From: Rhodamnia argentea
Taxonomy: Eukaryota > Streptophyta > Magnoliopsida > Myrtales > Myrtaceae
DNA: 64,000 bases
Direction of reading: 5' to 3'
Assembly: GCF_020921035.1 (NCBI RefSeq)
Contig: NC_063150.1
Location: forward strand, 7,378,001 to 7,442,000
A program made the position numbers and the translations under genes. How positions within the stretch are numbered: position 1 is the stretch's first letter; the number at the start of each line of letters is the position of its first letter. The notes beneath the pieces were generated by a model that worked only from the letters and a program-made list of their open reading frames with translations, did not search any database and was not told where the DNA came from. This document shows, in pieces, positions 60,478-64,000 of the stretch.

Positions 60478-63285
60478 TGTTGCGACCTAAAATTATGCTA
60501 ACAGATTATTACCTTAATTAAATTAACTAACCTAATTCGAACCCTCCCAAGTCTTACTGATCGCAACTTAGGTTTATTCATGAAAAAAAATATTCAATTG
60601 GAGCCGCCACTAATCATTTACGGAAGGTTGATTAGAAACCTTAACAAAATAACAGAAGAACTATTTTATTTGCGAACCGGAGAAAATGAGTCCGGGGACT
60701 TGGTTTCGCTAATTGAAAAAATTAGTGCCCTTTCGGTACCAATTTCGTGAAAAATATTTTCCAATTAATCGATGTGATTTTGATGATTAATTTGAAAAAA
60801 ATGTGATATGGAACACTATGATAAAATGATTTGATTTTTTTTGTGCTTTTTGGCAAAACAAAAGACATTAAAAGTTTGAACAAAAATAAACAAAAATGCC
60901 CATAATATACCATAATATTTTGAAAATCCTCTCATTCCCAAAGATCCGGGCTAAGGGAGATTTTATCCGCTACATCCTCGAGGATTCAAGCCAATATACA
61001 GATATGTATATAGAAAAATAACATCCCTTTCGCTAAAGGGTAGAACACGAATTTCTATACTAAATCACTATCCCATTCCATAAGATCATGGACAAGGTGT
61101 ATGATTTATTTTTTCCGACGGGTCTAGGCACATAGGGAAGCATATATTATGGGCATGTTTGTTTAAAATTGTGCAAACTTTATAACAACCAAAAGCAAAC
61201 AAGCATGATGAAAATAAAATAAAAAGGGCCAATTAATTTAAATTTTCGAGAGTTAGGAGAGGTGGCCGAAAATTCGAAATTGGGGATCCACCTTTCCTCA
61301 TCCAAAATTCGGATTTCAATTTGAGAAAATTATCTTTAAGATTTGAAAAAAATTTAATTTTAGATAATTCTCAAAAATTAGATAAACGTCCAATCCGATT
61401 CAAACCTTTTCCTTAAATCGAATACATTTAGAAAATTTACAAGTGATAAGATAATTCGAACTTGAGATAAACAACCCGAACCAACTCATGTGCTAAGGAT
61501 AAATATTCAAAGCAAAGTTCATTCACAACAACCAGATATTATTCAATTAAGCACGATACTTATCCATAACATAGAATTATCATCAGATAATCAAGGATAA
61601 AGCCAACTCAACCAACATAAGATAAGATTCAAAGCAAAGAGATTATCACAATGTGCAATTCGGTCAAGAGAGGTAATGTGTGCCGAAAATCAATTCCTTT
61701 TTCACAAAAATTCTTAATCTTTCCGATTTAACCAATTTGATCTTGAAATTGTTTGATTTACTTTGAGAAAAGACAAATTTCCAATTAAATCTTATCAATT
61801 CTCAACAAAATATCATAAGATTCAATCAATTCATGATCAAATTAAGCTTACTTGGAAAAATCAGATTTTCATCCCACAAATGGCAATTACAGTTTTCATC
61901 AGCAAAAATTGATGCAAAGGTTAATTTTTTTCATCTTTAATTGCAAGTTGACATGTGATCAGACATATATGCAAGTTACCAAATTAACAAATATAAACTG
62001 CAATCAAAGGTTGAGAAAAGTTACCTTTCTTCGAGCCAAATTCCAGCACATGCAAACTGTAAATTCACAAAAAAAAAAAAAAAAAGAGCTCCTTTTGGCT
62101 TAATTTTATTATAAAAAGGGACCCCGAACAGCGTACAAATTGGCCTTGAACCTGTGAAAAATTCTGCACTAAACGGTAGTGAAACGGGACTAAATAGTCA
62201 CTGTTTTCGGAGTGAATAGCAGCAAAACAGCTCCAAAACAGTAGTAGACCTCGCCAAAACCTGCAGTAAACTTCAACAGCAAAACTTTAGCCAAAATGGC
62301 ACCGAACAGCAGCGGAATAGCGCTGAAATAGAGGCGAAACAGTCCTGAATCAATGGACAAAAAACTGGACTGTATGGCAGAATAAACGGACTATATAACT
62401 GCTGTTTTGCATGGCGAATAGCACAGAAACTGGGGTTGATCAGCGGCGGCAAAGCAGAACTGGTCGATGAAGATTAATGTTGACCGGTTTTGTTCAAGGC
62501 TTTGTTAAATTAATTGACTATCAAGTGCCGACCCCAAGAATATGTGGATATGCTGGTGGGATAATGAAGTGCCTGCAAAGGAAATAATAAGCCAACAAAA
62601 GAACAATGAGAGCCGGTGATGATGTGATGAAGGATTCCTTTTTTGTCCTTTTCCTCTCCTCTTTGAATCTCACATATACTCTTGAGTTTTATGGCCGTGT
62701 ATTCAATTGTCTTCCCCCACCACCCTCCCCCCCCCACAAGCCATAAAGCTCTATTTATAGGCAATAAGCGACCCCAATCCTAGTTAAGGTAGAATTCATT
62801 ACTAACCGTTGAATTTAAAAATTCTGATCATAAAAAGTCCCAATCCATTAAAACACTTCAATATTCGGTCCATAAGGGTAATGAGATGGGCTGGCCGAGG
62901 TTTAGTCTTTTACGGGTTTAATTGTGCAATTCCAGGCTCAAAATGGGGCTTTAATTAATTAAATGAATAATTAATTAAAGGTCTCATATAATTAAATCAT
63001 CAAAAATGGGCTGAATTGAATTTAAGGATAGGTCCAATCCCATGTGAAAATTTCGGCACATGCATTCATGAATTACTAAAAAAAATGTCCGTCGATCTAA
63101 GTCCAAATTGCTCGTCAAACTAAATCAATCTCACATCACCATGGCATATCGACGCTAATGTAATGCACACATGACAAAAATAAAATATGTTATGCATAAA
63201 AATTATTTTTGACAAGAACTAAAGTTAATTCTCATTTTTATGAAATATGACTAATTAAGGAAAAATCAAAATTTAGGTGTCAACA
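60478..63285 (-). mobile_element. Solo LTR of a long-LTR retrotransposon, probably Ty3/gypsy
   Basis: The 2808 bp sequence begins TGTTGCGACC and ends GGTGTCAACA, so the terminal five bases form a perfect inverted repeat TGTTG/CAACA. It is flanked on both sides by CCCTT (60473-60477 and 63286-63290), a perfect 5 bp target duplication. No gag, pol, primer-binding site or second LTR is inside or beside it, so it is best read as a solo LTR. On the minus strand it starts TGTTGACACCTAAATTTTGA, a start I associate with gypsy LTRs, and contains a TATA box CCTATAAATAGAGC (about 62749-62762). Orientation is inferred from these. A region at 62150-62460 has degenerate AAACAGC/AGTAGT-like short repeats. 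Confidence 0.88.
62748..62762 (-). promoter_or_regulatory. Probable LTR promoter TATA box
   Basis: On the minus strand TGCCTATAAATAGAGC lies about 530 bp inside the LTR's inferred 5' end. It is followed by a poly-G tract (CCCCCCCC on the plus strand at 62728-62736). Confidence 0.5.
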
Positions 63286-63290
63286 CCCTT

Positions 63291-64000
63291 TTAATTTCTT
63301 AGCTAATGGAAGGAAGAGAAAACCAATTGCATTTGCGCATTCATGTTCACATCTATAATTTGTACTATGAGGGCATTATTCCTATTTTTTTTTCTAGCCT
63401 TTGTTGTTGATTATAATTTTTCTCCCTTTTGGGTAAGTGACATTAATGCATTTTCAAGATGATGGAACTCCAAATTCAATGTCAATTATTATATATTTGT
63501 TTCGTGAAAAATGAATAACTTAAAAAATATTTTTTGATAAATAGTCACTTATATCATTTATAAAAATAAATAAATAAAGTATTTTTTCATCATCTACTAA
63601 AATAGTTAGGTATAAATTATTATTAATGATAAAAACACTTTTCAGTATTTAATTTTTTTAAACGGTATACCTTTTTTTTTTTTCGCGAAACGATCAGACT
63701 CTCCATTTGTTCACATTTGACATCATTTATTCTGTCAGCTAATTGGCTTATCAATTGACGAGACGCTGATGGGATTTTGATTAGCAAACAATTGATGCAC
63801 GTGGCATTGCATTAATTAAACAACTACAAAATCTCACTACTTTTTTCCCTTGAGGAAACAGGGTTAGTCGAAGGTCTCAAATAATAAATGATTGTTCCAA
63901 TCAAAGCTATCAGTCAAATCACAAGCGTGATTTGACTCTATGATGTAATTATCCATCGGTCATAAAAGCGTATTAACCACTAGACTTGTCTGGGGGGTTT
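63291..64000. other. Intergenic sequence to window end
   Basis: AT-rich. 63480-63715 resembles a family C arm (TTGTTTCGTGAAAAATGAAT at left, CGCGAAACGATCAGACTCTC at right, inverted), so a small MITE is likely. No gene recognised. Confidence 0.45.

Noticed and set aside
60478..63285. Helitron or gene-rich segment
   Set aside because: TG...CA ends with a perfect 5 bp duplication identify it as an LTR; no helicase or open frame of note.

Overview
This is a plant nuclear window, almost certainly from a eudicot. It has spliced genes with GT/AG introns, AT-rich intergenic DNA, plant transposon families and a decayed plastid rDNA insertion. The gene content and foldback elements would suit a woody rosid such as a Myrtaceae species, but that is a guess. 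There is no bacterial operon structure and no CRISPR.

I could reconstruct six genes exon by exon; the five spliced ones keep frame across every junction. (1) 784-5497 (+): a two-domain 3-dehydroquinate dehydratase/shikimate dehydrogenase-like enzyme (10 exons, 515 aa). It has no plastid leader and carries replaced active-site residues that point to a quinate dehydrogenase-type or gallate-pathway paralogue. (2) 8956-13036 (+): a mitochondrial substrate carrier (9 exons, 312 aa). (3) 26952-32158 (+): a three-RRM CELF/Bruno-like RNA-binding protein (9 exons, 442 aa). (4) 37037-37516 (+): a single-exon acidic protein of unknown function, 159 aa. (5) 40379-37725 (-): a secreted class III peroxidase (4 exons, 328 aa). 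(6) 56835-51553 (-): an alcohol-forming fatty acyl-CoA reductase (10 exons, 493 aa). Genes 2 and 3 look like the homologues of an adjacent Arabidopsis pair (At4g03115/At4g03110), so this part may be conserved microsynteny. The genes are not an operon. Peroxidase and acyl-CoA reductase are both typical of cell-wall or barrier formation, and the first gene belongs to shikimate/quinate metabolism, but nothing here shows co-regulation.

Repeats by region: 5980-7660 is a dead hAT element with TIRs, a target-site duplication and a transposase remnant. 8.2-8.6 kb and 20.0-20.7 kb are foldback elements built of short repeated blocks. 14.9-16.3 kb holds an LTR fragment and related repeats. 18031-18658 is a miniature LTR retrotransposon (TRIM). 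22.1-22.45 kb is a 3 x ~122 bp tandem repeat. 23067-23890 is a Cassandra-type TRIM whose two LTRs each carry a 5S rRNA-like segment. 25.1-26.5 kb is a foldback nested in another TIR element. 35.63-35.94 kb is a plastid 16S rDNA relic. 40.5-48.3 kb is a decayed tandem triplication beginning at the peroxidase promoter, carrying a gypsy gag fragment and interrupted by different MITE-like elements. 48.3-50.75 kb is a Ty1-copia relic lacking most of its reverse transcriptase. 50.98-51.17 kb is a tRNA-derived SINE. 57140-58148 is a TIR element with a GC-rich core. 60478-63285 is a 2.8 kb solo LTR with a perfect CCCTT duplication.

The most unusual points are the substituted DQD/SDH active site, the TRIM pair sharing everything except the 5S module, the GC-rich core recurring inside several unrelated AT-rich element families, the triplicated block with a conserved short reading frame, and a (CT)31 tract starting at the fourth base of an intron. 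All alignments were done by eye and from memory of the families; no search was run.
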